DNA from: Sphingobacterium sp. GVS05A
GTDB taxonomy: Bacteria; Bacteroidota; Bacteroidia; Sphingobacteriales; Sphingobacteriaceae
Direction: 5' to 3'
Assembly: GCF_019969845.1 (NCBI RefSeq)
Contig: NZ_JAHXYR010000003.1
Span: forward strand, 124,001-188,000
Length of the DNA stretch: 64,000 bases
Both the position numbers and the translations under genes were made by a program. The notes beneath the pieces were generated by a model, which did no database searches, had not been told where the DNA came from, and worked only from the letters and a program-made list of their open reading frames with translations. Shown piece after piece: positions 43,040 through 50,899 of the stretch; positions within the stretch are counted from its first letter, which is position 1; each line of letters starts with the position of its first letter.

Positions 43040-43459
43040 CTAAAATCTTTCAAATTGAGAGAAGAAGAAGCTACCTTCGATAGCCGCATTTTCATCAGAA
43101 TCAGATCCGTGGATAGCGTTAGCATCGATAGATTTAGCATATTTATTACGGATTGTACCTTCAGCTGCGTCAGCTGGATTAGTAGCACCGATTAATGTAC
43201 GGAAATCTTCAACAGCATTGTCTTTTTCTAAGATTGCAGCAACGATAGGACCTGAAGTCATGAATTCTACCAATTCACCGTAGAAAGGACGTTCTTTGTG
43301 CACTGCATAAAATGCACCAGCAGTTTCTTTTGATAATTGAATGTATTTCATTGCAATGATTTTAAAACCACCAGCAATAATATCGTTTAAGATTGCACCG
43401 ATGTGACCGTTCGCTACTGCGTCAGGTTTAATCATCGTAAAAGTTCTGTTAGTTGCCAT
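43040..43459 (-). CDS. ndk: Nucleoside-diphosphate kinase
   Basis: 139 residues. [20 protein letters not shown] is the N-terminal signature and [12 protein letters not shown] contains the phosphorylated active-site histidine. It transfers the gamma phosphate from ATP to other nucleoside diphosphates. Monocistronic, with a full promoter (TTG-N20-TAAGTTTG) 16 nt before the ATG. Confidence 0.97.
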   Translation of the reverse strand: MATNRTFTMIKPDAVANGHIGAILNDIIAGGFKIIAMKYIQLSKETAGAFYAVHKERPFYGELVEFMTSGPIVAAILEKDNAVEDFRTLIGATNPADAAEGTIRNKYAKSIDANAIHGSDSDENAAIEGSFFFSQFERF

Positions 43460-43475
43460 TATTTTAATTTTTTTG

Positions 43476-43506
43476 CAAACTTAGATAAATTGCTTTTTAT
43501 ATGCAA
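43476..43506 (-). promoter_or_regulatory. ndk promoter (TTG-N20-TAAGTTTG)
   Basis: TTG at 43506-43504, 20-nt spacer, TAAGTTTG at 43483-43476 on the minus strand. The predicted leader is about 10 nt. Confidence 0.75.
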
Positions 43507-43744
43507 TATAATTAGGCTTATATAAAAACAATTTATTCACCTTAGTATGTTAATTAAAGGTACTCGCGGCCTTGAAACAAGTCTCAGTTTAATTATGCTG
43601 AACCCGCAAGTTGTGCCTCCCTCCGTCACAGGTAATCTTTTTGCCGTGAAGAATGTAATAAGTCTATAGGCAATTGATAATGAGCGGAAATAAAAAATCA
43701 ACTGTAAACAAATCTATAAAATAAATATATTCGATACGAATATG
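43507..43744. other. Gap between divergent ndk and ispH
   Basis: No gene or recognisable RNA. It includes a short GC-richer segment (43560-43625) with no evident function. Confidence 0.35.
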
Positions 43745-43752
43745 TAACTTTG
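43745..43752 (+). promoter_or_regulatory. -7 box (TAACTTTG) of ispH
   Basis: TAACTTTG is followed by 7 nt and the ATG, so the mRNA would be leaderless. No TTG is seen at the expected distance. Confidence 0.5.
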
Positions 43753-43759
43753 TAATGTT

Positions 43760-44608
43760 ATGGCATTAAATCTAACAGTAGACATCGATAAGGATTCCGG
43801 CTTTTGCTTTGGAGTGGTATACGCTATAGATATGGCAGAGGAGATTTTGGAAGAGGATGGTTACCTCTATTGTCTTGGTGACATTGTACACAATGACGAA
43901 GAAGTAGCCCGGCTGAAAGCCAAAGGACTGCGTATTATCGATCATGCTGCACTGCCTACACTACAAAACGAGAAGGTACTGATCCGTGCGCATGGTGAAG
44001 CCCCCGAAACCTATCGTACAGCGTTAGAAAACAATATTACCCTAATTGATGCTTCCTGTCCAGTCGTACTCAAGTTGCAGAATCGGATCAAAACCTCTTT
44101 TGACCAGGAGGAAAAGATCTTGATCTTTGGAAAACATGGGCATGCGGAGGTCATCGGTCTACAGGGACAGACAAATAACGAAGCACTCGTATTTCAGGAT
44201 ATAGCTGAGTTGGATGATGCTGATTTGCCAGCTTCATTTACGCTCTATAGTCAGACAACAAAAAGTGTGGATAAATTCTACGCCATCAAAGATGAGTTGA
44301 TCAAGAGAGGGTATGAGGTCAAAGCCAATGATACCATCTGTAGACAAGTGTCTAACAGATATGAAGACCTTGGTGCCTTTGCTCGACAATATGATAAAAT
44401 TGTTTTTGTGTCTGGTAAAAAGTCTTCCAATGGAAAAGTTTTGTTTGAAGTATGCCAAAAAGCCAATCCTGAAAGTTACTTTATTTCTGACCCTGCCGAA
44501 CTGAATGCGACAGTTTTTAGTAAAGGTGACCGTATTGGTATATGCGGAGCGACATCAACACCAATGTGGCTGATGAAAGATGTAAAAGCGACCTTGGAAG
44601 CACTCTAG
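43760..44608 (+). CDS. ispH: 4-hydroxy-3-methylbut-2-enyl diphosphate reductase
   Basis: 282 residues. The three cysteines that hold the Fe-S cluster are in SGFCFGVVYA (Cys15), LIDASCPVVLKL, and NDTICRQVSNRY. KHGHAEVIGLQGQ holds a substrate His. It performs the last step of the methylerythritol phosphate pathway, giving IPP and DMAPP. Followed 80 bp later by hemH, which has its own promoter box. Confidence 0.96.
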   Translation: MALNLTVDIDKDSGFCFGVVYAIDMAEEILEEDGYLYCLGDIVHNDEEVARLKAKGLRIIDHAALPTLQNEKVLIRAHGEAPETYRTALENNITLIDASCPVVLKLQNRIKTSFDQEEKILIFGKHGHAEVIGLQGQTNNEALVFQDIAELDDADLPASFTLYSQTTKSVDKFYAIKDELIKRGYEVKANDTICRQVSNRYEDLGAFARQYDKIVFVSGKKSSNGKVLFEVCQKANPESYFISDPAELNATVFSKGDRIGICGATSTPMWLMKDVKATLEAL

Positions 44609-44674
44609 CCTAATTTACCCGTCATAGATATTTCATATTATCGCGAGTGAATCTGCAGTACATGCTTTTTTGTT

Positions 44675-44682
44675 TATTTTTG
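44675..44682 (+). promoter_or_regulatory. -7 box (TATTTTTG) of hemH
   Basis: TATTTTTG is followed by TAGGCT and the ATG (6 nt), predicting a leaderless mRNA. No TTG at 19-21 nt upstream. Confidence 0.5.
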
Positions 44683-44688
44683 TAGGCT

Positions 44689-45723
44689 ATGAGCAATAAA
44701 GCCAAAAAAGGTATTCTTTTAGTACAATTAGGTACACCCGATAGTCCAACTACTCCAGACGTGAAAAAATATTTGACCGAATTCTTAATGGATCCCCGCG
44801 TCATAGATATTCCTTATTTTCAACGGACATTATTGGTAAAAGGAATTATTGCTCGTACGCGCGCACCAAAATCAGCAAAAATTTACGAAACAATCTGGGA
44901 TAAGGAAACCGGCTCTCCCTTGATGCACTACAGCATATTGCAGCGAGACCTCTTGCAGGAATCGCTAGGGGAGGAGTATCATGTGGAGTTGGCCATGCGT
45001 TACCAAAATCCATCCATAGAAGCTGCACTGAGCAAGATGGAGGGAATGCTGCTCGAATCCGTTCGCGTTATTCCATTATTCCCACAATATGCATCGGCGA
45101 CGTCAGGCTCGGTAATAGACCGTGTGATGGAGTTGATCCGCAAATGGAACTATTTACCTGAGATTAGTTTTGTTAGCAATTTCTGCACGGATGAATTAAT
45201 GGCTGAGACGTTTGCAGACCATGCTCGAAAACACGATCTTACACATTTCGACCACTTTGTGTTTAGCTACCATGGCCTTCCCGTCAGGCAGCTTGGCAAA
45301 GTAGATCCTACAGGTCAACTGAAATGCCCTGAATCGGGTTGTGATTCCTGCAAAACAAATGTCAACGCATATTGTTATGTTTCTCAGTGTTATGCGACGA
45401 CTCGGACCATTGTTGAAAAACTAGGTTTGCAGAAAGAACAATACTCCCTGTGCTTCCAATCCCGTTTGGGCAAAGAACCGTGGATTCAACCCTATACTTC
45501 CGATCTGTTGCATGAACTCGCTAGTAAAGGCTATAAAAAATTATTGGTCTTCAGTCCGGCATTTGTGGCAGACTGTATAGAGACTATCGATGAAATTGGC
45601 GTGGAATATGCTAATGAATTCAAGGATTTAGGTGGAGAGGAGGTCTGTTTGGTCGAAAGTCTCAATGACGATCCCAAATGGATTGCATCTCTGAAGCAAT
45701 TGGCACTCAATGCCAAAAATTAA
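44689..45723 (+). CDS. hemH: Ferrochelatase
   Basis: 344 residues. GILLVQLGTPDSPTTPDVKKYL opens the protein; FVFSYHGLPVRQ carries the catalytic His; FSPAFVADCIETIDEI carries the metal-side Glu. A dense cysteine segment (CPESGC, SCK, CYVSQC within ~22 residues, ~residues 215-240) may hold a [2Fe-2S] cluster, as in some bacterial ferrochelatases. It inserts ferrous iron into protoporphyrin IX. Nine base pairs separate it from the metallophosphoesterase gene. Confidence 0.96.
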   Translation: MSNKAKKGILLVQLGTPDSPTTPDVKKYLTEFLMDPRVIDIPYFQRTLLVKGIIARTRAPKSAKIYETIWDKETGSPLMHYSILQRDLLQESLGEEYHVELAMRYQNPSIEAALSKMEGMLLESVRVIPLFPQYASATSGSVIDRVMELIRKWNYLPEISFVSNFCTDELMAETFADHARKHDLTHFDHFVFSYHGLPVRQLGKVDPTGQLKCPESGCDSCKTNVNAYCYVSQCYATTRTIVEKLGLQKEQYSLCFQSRLGKEPWIQPYTSDLLHELASKGYKKLLVFSPAFVADCIETIDEIGVEYANEFKDLGGEEVCLVESLNDDPKWIASLKQLALNAKN

Positions 45724-45732
45724 AACGAATTA

Positions 45733-47010
45733 ATGATGTTGTTAGTAAATGCATGTGTTTTACTCATTCTAGATTTTTATATCTTTTTTGCCCTTCGTGC
45801 TACGAAGATTAAATTTCCCAAAACAAAAATATTCGCCGTTTTATGGTGGTCGTATTCAGCCCTATTATTATTAGGCGTTTTTATATCTGCCAAATATAAC
45901 ATTCCATTGATTGTACGATCTGTTATTTTGGTCGGGTTCTTTCTGACAGCAGCTTCAAAGTTATTCTTCTTTTTGATTTTATTGATTGATGATATCCGTC
46001 GTGGTGGAGTCTGGGTCAAACGTTTGTTCAGCAAGAAAGAGTCTGTAGAGGATGTTGTTGAAGATGCTGGCGATCCATTACCCGAAAATCCTGTTAAGGG
46101 CATCAGTCGATCCGAATTTTTGACCAAAGCGGGTATTTTAATTGGGGCCTCACCGTTGATTCCATTAAGCTGGGGTATTATTTCTGGCGCATATGATTAC
46201 CGCGTAAGACGTGTACCTTTATATTTACCTAATCTTCCGAAAGCTTTCCATGGCATGACCATCGCACAGATATCAGATGTACACTCGGGATCCTTTTATA
46301 ATAAGACCGCTGTAAATGGTGGAATCGATATGTTATTGAAAGAAAAAGCTGATGTAACCTTCTTTACAGGTGATATCGTGAATTCCCAAGCTTCTGAAAT
46401 GCGCGAATACCAGGATATTTTTGCACGGGTGAAGTCGGATTTAGGGGTATTCTCAACATTGGGTAACCATGATTATGGTGATTACTATTATGGAAAAGAA
46501 GATTCTCCCGAGAAGCGGAAGAATTTAAAGGATGTGATTGATGTCCATAAAGTGATGGGCTGGGATCTATTAATGGATGAAAACCGCAAAATCAAAGTAG
46601 ATGGTGAAGAGCTCTGTATCGTTGGGGTGCAGAACTGGGGAACAGGTCGTTTCCCAAAACATGGCGATATCAAAAAGGCATTGATGGGAACCGAGGAACA
46701 GTCCGTTAAGTTATTATTGTCCCATGACCCTTCTCATTGGCGCGCACAAGTATTGGATACTGATGTCGATGTGATGTTCGCAGGCCATACCCATGGTATG
46801 CAGTTTGGTGTACGCGCTGAAATGTTGCAATGGAGCCCAGTACAATATATTTATAAAGAATGGGCTGGATTATATCGTGCACAAGAAAACAAACGTCTTT
46901 ATGTTAATGTCGGTTATGGATTCTTAGGATATCCTGGCCGTGTTGGTATCCTGCCTGAAATTACAATCTTTGAGTTGATTAAAGGACAAGATCCGAAATT
47001 TAAGGCTTAA
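45733..47010 (+). CDS. Membrane-anchored metallophosphoesterase
   Basis: 425 residues. About four N-terminal membrane helices (residues 1-95) and a linker are followed by a calcineurin-like phosphoesterase domain with the full metal set: ISDVHSGSF, FTGDIVNS, LGNHDYGD, LLSHDPSHW and AGHTHGMQFG. It is of the YkuE/YaeI type; YkuE-like enzymes act on periplasmic or membrane phosphoesters. RSEFLTKAGILIGASPLIPLSWG in the linker looks like an additional hydrophobic segment. Probably co-transcribed with hemH. Confidence 0.9.
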   Translation: MMLLVNACVLLILDFYIFFALRATKIKFPKTKIFAVLWWSYSALLLLGVFISAKYNIPLIVRSVILVGFFLTAASKLFFFLILLIDDIRRGGVWVKRLFSKKESVEDVVEDAGDPLPENPVKGISRSEFLTKAGILIGASPLIPLSWGIISGAYDYRVRRVPLYLPNLPKAFHGMTIAQISDVHSGSFYNKTAVNGGIDMLLKEKADVTFFTGDIVNSQASEMREYQDIFARVKSDLGVFSTLGNHDYGDYYYGKEDSPEKRKNLKDVIDVHKVMGWDLLMDENRKIKVDGEELCIVGVQNWGTGRFPKHGDIKKALMGTEEQSVKLLLSHDPSHWRAQVLDTDVDVMFAGHTHGMQFGVRAEMLQWSPVQYIYKEWAGLYRAQENKRLYVNVGYGFLGYPGRVGILPEITIFELIKGQDPKFKA

Positions 47011-47207
47011 CCTGCTGTATGGAGGTTTTGGTCGTTCCGACCTGGGGCTTACTTAAGTCTAAAAATGACTAACCATACAGTGGGAAGATGACATCGTCAG
47101 TTTTTTAAGCTTTAAAGGATTCATCTTTAGATAATTTTACTTTTTAATTTTAACTTTTTACTTAAAAAAGCTAATATTGTGTATTCTGTACACCAGTTAT
47201 ACATAAC

Positions 47208-48257
47208 ATGCAATCAACTTTAAACTTTGGGGACTCTCCCCACACACGCGTTAATATTCTTACCGGGGAAAAAGTACTTGTGTCTCCACATCGCAGCAAG
47301 CGGCCATGGCAAGGACAGGTAGAAGATCTGCCTGGCGATGATAGACCGGCTTATGATCCCAAATGCTATTTGTGCCCAACCAATAAGCGGGCAGATGGGG
47401 ATATCAATCCAGATTATAAAGAAAGCTTTGTTTTCGTCAACGATTTTTCGGCATTATTGAAAGATACTAGCCAACAGGAATTTAATGAGGACGAATTGTT
47501 TATTGCAGAGACCGAAAAAGGAATCTGTAAAGTTATTGCATTTACACCACGCCATGACCTCACTTTGCCCGAAATGGAACAATCAGCGATAAAGGCTGTA
47601 GTTGATCTCTGGCAGAAGGAATTTGAGGAACTTTCCAAAGTGGAATGGATCCGCTATATTCAGATTTTTGAAAATAAAGGTGCTATTATGGGATGTAGCA
47701 ACCCACATCCACATGGACAGATCTGGTCACAAAATCATTTACCGGTAGAGATTCAAAAGGAGTGTGTGCAACAGCAAAAGTACTTCGATAAATACCAGCG
47801 TACGCTATTAGCCGATTATATTAAAGCCGAACTAAAAAAAGAAGAGCGCATTATTGATGAAAATGATTCTTTTGTCTCTTTGGTGCCTTTTTGGGCCGCT
47901 TGGCCTTATGAAACCATGATTGTCAGCAAGAGAACTGTGCAAAATATAGCCGGATTTGACGAAAAGGAAAAGGAAGATCTTGCCGCAATACTCAAGTTAT
48001 TGACCACACGTTACGATAACCTTTTCAAAACATCTTTTCCTTATTCTGCGGGTATGCACCAAGCTCCAGTCAATGATGGAGATCATCCAGAATGGCATTG
48101 GCATATGCATTTCTATCCACCCTTATTACGCTCGGCAACAGTCAAAAAATTTATGGTCGGATACGAGATGCTCGCTAATCCACAACGGGATATTACACCC
48201 GAAGTCGCCGCCGAACAATTGCGGAATTGTGCTACCAAACATTATAAATCTAAGTAA
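47208..48257 (+). CDS. galT: UDP-glucose--hexose-1-phosphate uridylyltransferase
   Basis: 349 residues, standard class I GalT. CYLCP is the zinc CxxC, RHDLTLPEM a metal-site His region, and NPHPHGQIW contains the HPH with the nucleophilic histidine that is uridylylated. It exchanges UMP between glucose 1-phosphate and galactose 1-phosphate. Two base pairs separate it from galK: a Leloir pathway operon. galE and a galactose transporter are not in the window. Weak hairpins (CTGTATGG/CCATACAG) lie upstream at 47015-47080. Confidence 0.97.
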   Translation: MQSTLNFGDSPHTRVNILTGEKVLVSPHRSKRPWQGQVEDLPGDDRPAYDPKCYLCPTNKRADGDINPDYKESFVFVNDFSALLKDTSQQEFNEDELFIAETEKGICKVIAFTPRHDLTLPEMEQSAIKAVVDLWQKEFEELSKVEWIRYIQIFENKGAIMGCSNPHPHGQIWSQNHLPVEIQKECVQQQKYFDKYQRTLLADYIKAELKKEERIIDENDSFVSLVPFWAAWPYETMIVSKRTVQNIAGFDEKEKEDLAAILKLLTTRYDNLFKTSFPYSAGMHQAPVNDGDHPEWHWHMHFYPPLLRSATVKKFMVGYEMLANPQRDITPEVAAEQLRNCATKHYKSK

Positions 48258-48259
48258 GA

Positions 48260-49411
48260 ATGATCGCAAAAGAAACTATAGTAAATAAATTTAAAAGCTT
48301 ATATCAGGAAGAACCCATTGTGGTTTCCTCTCCGGGCCGAATTAATATTATCGGCGAACATACCGATTATAACGATGGTTTTGTATTACCTGCAGCTATT
48401 GACAAGGCTATTTATGTTGCTGTCAGCAGACGGACGGACGATAATATTGTGTTGTATGCTGAAGACTATCAAGAAAACCATGAAGTAAAATTAAATGAAA
48501 TTGCTATTTCAGAAAAGCACTGGCCGAATTATATCCTCGGTGTGGTGGACCAATACCAAAAACGAGGTGCTATATTGGGCGGGTTTAACCTTTATATTGA
48601 TGGTGATGTGCCATTGGGTGCCGGCTTATCTTCTTCAGCAGCAGTAGAATGTGCTGTTACTTTAGCCCTTAGTGAACTGTTTGAATTGAATGTGGAACAG
48701 ATTGATATTCCACAGATCGCACAAAAAGCTGAGCATACCTATGCTGGTGTGATGTGTGGTATCATGGATCAATTTGCGTCGGCCTTTGGTAAAGAGAAAA
48801 ATGTCATCAAACTGGATTGTCGCTCCTTGGGATTTGAATACGTGCCACTTGATCTCAAAGGTTATGAAGTGGTCCTATTGAATACAAACGTGAAACACTC
48901 CCTTGCTTCGACGGCTTACAATACACGTAGAGAGCAATGTGAGCAGGCATCATCATGGGTAAGAGAGCAATATCCTCAAGTTAAAAATCTGAGAGATGTT
49001 ACAGTAGATATGCTGGATGAACTGGTTAAAGATAAAGATGCAGATATCTATGCCAAAGCAAGTTTTGTTGTCCGTGAAAATGAACGGGTAGAAAAGTCTT
49101 GCGAAGCATTACGTTCAGGTGATATCGAACAATTGGGTAAATATATTTTCCAGAGTCATGAGGGTTTGAGCAAAGTATATGAGGTCAGTTGCCCCGAATT
49201 AGATTATCTGGTTGATTATGTCAAACAATTCCCTGAAGTCATTGGTGCCCGGATGATGGGCGGCGGCTTTGGTGGCTGCACAATCAATATTGTTAAAGAA
49301 GGTGCCGTAGCATCAATTTTACCAACATTGGAGAAAGAATATCAACAAAAATTTGATAAGGAACTTTCAGTCATCCAGGTAAAAATTGCCAATGGTACGC
49401 GCGTACTTTAG
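48260..49411 (+). CDS. galK: Galactokinase
   Basis: 383 residues of the GHMP kinase fold. GRINIIGEHTDYNDGFVLPAAID is the galactokinase signature; PLGAGLSSSAAVE is the ATP loop; GVMCGIMDQFASAFG includes the catalytic Asp; MMGGGFGGCTI is the third motif. It phosphorylates galactose to galactose 1-phosphate, the substrate for GalT encoded directly upstream. Confidence 0.97.
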   Translation: MIAKETIVNKFKSLYQEEPIVVSSPGRINIIGEHTDYNDGFVLPAAIDKAIYVAVSRRTDDNIVLYAEDYQENHEVKLNEIAISEKHWPNYILGVVDQYQKRGAILGGFNLYIDGDVPLGAGLSSSAAVECAVTLALSELFELNVEQIDIPQIAQKAEHTYAGVMCGIMDQFASAFGKEKNVIKLDCRSLGFEYVPLDLKGYEVVLLNTNVKHSLASTAYNTRREQCEQASSWVREQYPQVKNLRDVTVDMLDELVKDKDADIYAKASFVVRENERVEKSCEALRSGDIEQLGKYIFQSHEGLSKVYEVSCPELDYLVDYVKQFPEVIGARMMGGGFGGCTINIVKEGAVASILPTLEKEYQQKFDKELSVIQVKIANGTRVL

Positions 49412-49430
49412 CTAATAAACGAATAGAATA

Positions 49431-49475
49431 AAAGAGAGCGGACAGTCTATATTAACTGTCCGCTCTCTTTTATTT
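49431..49475. terminator. Bidirectional terminator between galK and the trans-sulfuration gene
   Basis: A 16-bp stem AAAGAGAGCGGACAGT / ACTGTCCGCTCTCTTT with an 8-nt loop and T/A runs on both sides. Confidence 0.92.
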
Positions 49476-49506
49476 TATGGGACTAAAGCGGGGCCGCTAC
49501 CCGAAT

Positions 49507-50697
49507 TTAGTCAAGTTTCCTCAACGCCTGCTCTAGATCCTCAATTAAATCTGCTACATTTTCAATACCAACAGAGATGCGGAGCATACCCAAAGTGATA
49601 CCGGAGGCTTTCTTCTGCGCTTGCGTGTGATGGCCGCCCCACATACTGGCCGGATGCACAATGAGTGATTCAACACCACCTAAACTAGCTGCATTGATAA
49701 ATATTTCCAGATTGTTAATTAAAGCCTGGCCATTTTTGAAGGCCTGCTCCTCGTCTGTTCCCTCAACTTCAATACAGATCATTCCTGAAAAGCCGTGCAT
49801 CTGGCGGGCCGCCAGTTTATGCTGGGGGTGGCTTGAAAGCCCCGGATAACTTACGTTCTTAATTTTAGGATGCCGATCAAGGAAGCTGGCGAGTTCTAAT
49901 GCATTTGAATTGATTTGTTTGACACGTAGACTCAGCGTTTTCAGTCCGCGGAGCAGCAGCCAAGAATCCAATGGAGCCAGAGATGCTCCCAGAGCAACAC
50001 TGCGTTTCCATACTTTTGCAATATAGTCCTGGCTTCCACAGACAATACCAGCCGTTAGATCGCTATGCCCGCCCAAATATTTCGTGGCACTATGAACAAC
50101 AATATCAATCCCAAAGTCCCGCGGTGTCTGGTTTATAGGGGAAGCAAAGGTATTGTCAACCATACTCAAAATATTATGCTGCTTAGCTAATTCACCTACA
50201 GCCTTTAGATCCGTAATATTTAAATTCGGATTGGAAGGAGTTTCGATATAGATGAGTTTCGTATTTACCTGAATAGCATCGGCAAAGGCTGCGGTATCCG
50301 TCTGGTCTACGGCTGTGACGGTGATACCATAGTCGGTTAGAAATTCTTTAAAAAAAATAGCTGTTCCTGAGTAATGAGCAAGCTGTGTAACGATGTGGTC
50401 ACCGGATTTCACAATAGCTAATATGGCAGTACTGATAGCGGCCATGCCTGTTGCAAATACGAGTGCATCTTCTGTTTTCTCAAGTTTGGCAATGACTGCC
50501 GCAACTTGGCTATTGGTTGGATTACCATGGCGGTGATAAAAGTAAGGATGTTTGGGTTCGGTCGCTGCCCTAATGTATTCCGCGGGATCACTGTCCGCAA
50601 TATAAGTTGATGTCTGAAAGATAGGAGCCGTTACAGCTGCAGTTGAATTGAAGTGTTGTCCTTCATGGACGAGTATCGTTTCGGTATTGGATGCCAT
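49507..50697 (-). CDS. Trans-sulfuration PLP enzyme (cystathionine gamma-synthase/methionine gamma-lyase family)
   Basis: 396 residues from the ATG at 50697. YFYHRHGNPTNSQV is the substrate/PLP-phosphate region, VDNTFASP the Asp that holds the pyridine nitrogen, and VHSATKYLGGHSD contains the PLP lysine. The family covers cystathionine synthases, cystathionine lyases and methionine gamma-lyase, and sequence alone cannot decide which. An open in-frame extension of 33 codons upstream (to a TGA) is discussed in the findings. A long leader of about 138 nt is predicted. Confidence 0.9.
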   Translation of the reverse strand: MASNTETILVHEGQHFNSTAAVTAPIFQTSTYIADSDPAEYIRAATEPKHPYFYHRHGNPTNSQVAAVIAKLEKTEDALVFATGMAAISTAILAIVKSGDHIVTQLAHYSGTAIFFKEFLTDYGITVTAVDQTDTAAFADAIQVNTKLIYIETPSNPNLNITDLKAVGELAKQHNILSMVDNTFASPINQTPRDFGIDIVVHSATKYLGGHSDLTAGIVCGSQDYIAKVWKRSVALGASLAPLDSWLLLRGLKTLSLRVKQINSNALELASFLDRHPKIKNVSYPGLSSHPQHKLAARQMHGFSGMICIEVEGTDEEQAFKNGQALINNLEIFINAASLGGVESLIVHPASMWGGHHTQAQKKASGITLGMLRISVGIENVADLIEDLEQALRKLD

Positions 50698-50839
50698 GCT
50701 AATTTTTATTGATAAGTGTCCTTTTTTTAGCTTCAAGAGACCCATCACATATATGTCTGTTCCTGAGAGCCAATAAGAGCCTTCAATATCCTTTCATTGC
50801 ACTTGGCGCAGATTGCTATAGGAAGGTTTCTTGTATACC

Positions 50840-50847
50840 CAAATATA
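50840..50847 (-). promoter_or_regulatory. -7 box (TATATTTG) of the trans-sulfuration gene
   Basis: TATATTTG on the minus strand overlaps the 3' end of the mfd terminator stem and predicts a leader of about 138 nt. No TTG at the standard distance. Confidence 0.45.
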
Positions 50848-50881
50848 AATAAAATCTACACAATAAGTAGATTTTATTTAT
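50845..50881 (-). terminator. AT-rich hairpin after mfd
   Basis: A perfect 15-bp stem ATAAATAAAATCTAC / GTAGATTTTATTTAT with a 7-nt loop lies 19 bp after the mfd stop. It has few G:C pairs, so terminator strength is uncertain. Confidence 0.65.
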
Positions 50882-50899
50882 AGCTGAGTGCCAAGACTG

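Noticed and set aside
50698..50840. A SAM (S-box) or cobalamin riboswitch before the trans-sulfuration gene
   Set aside because: The conserved core sequences of those riboswitches could not be found on inspection; the leader is reported only as unexplained.
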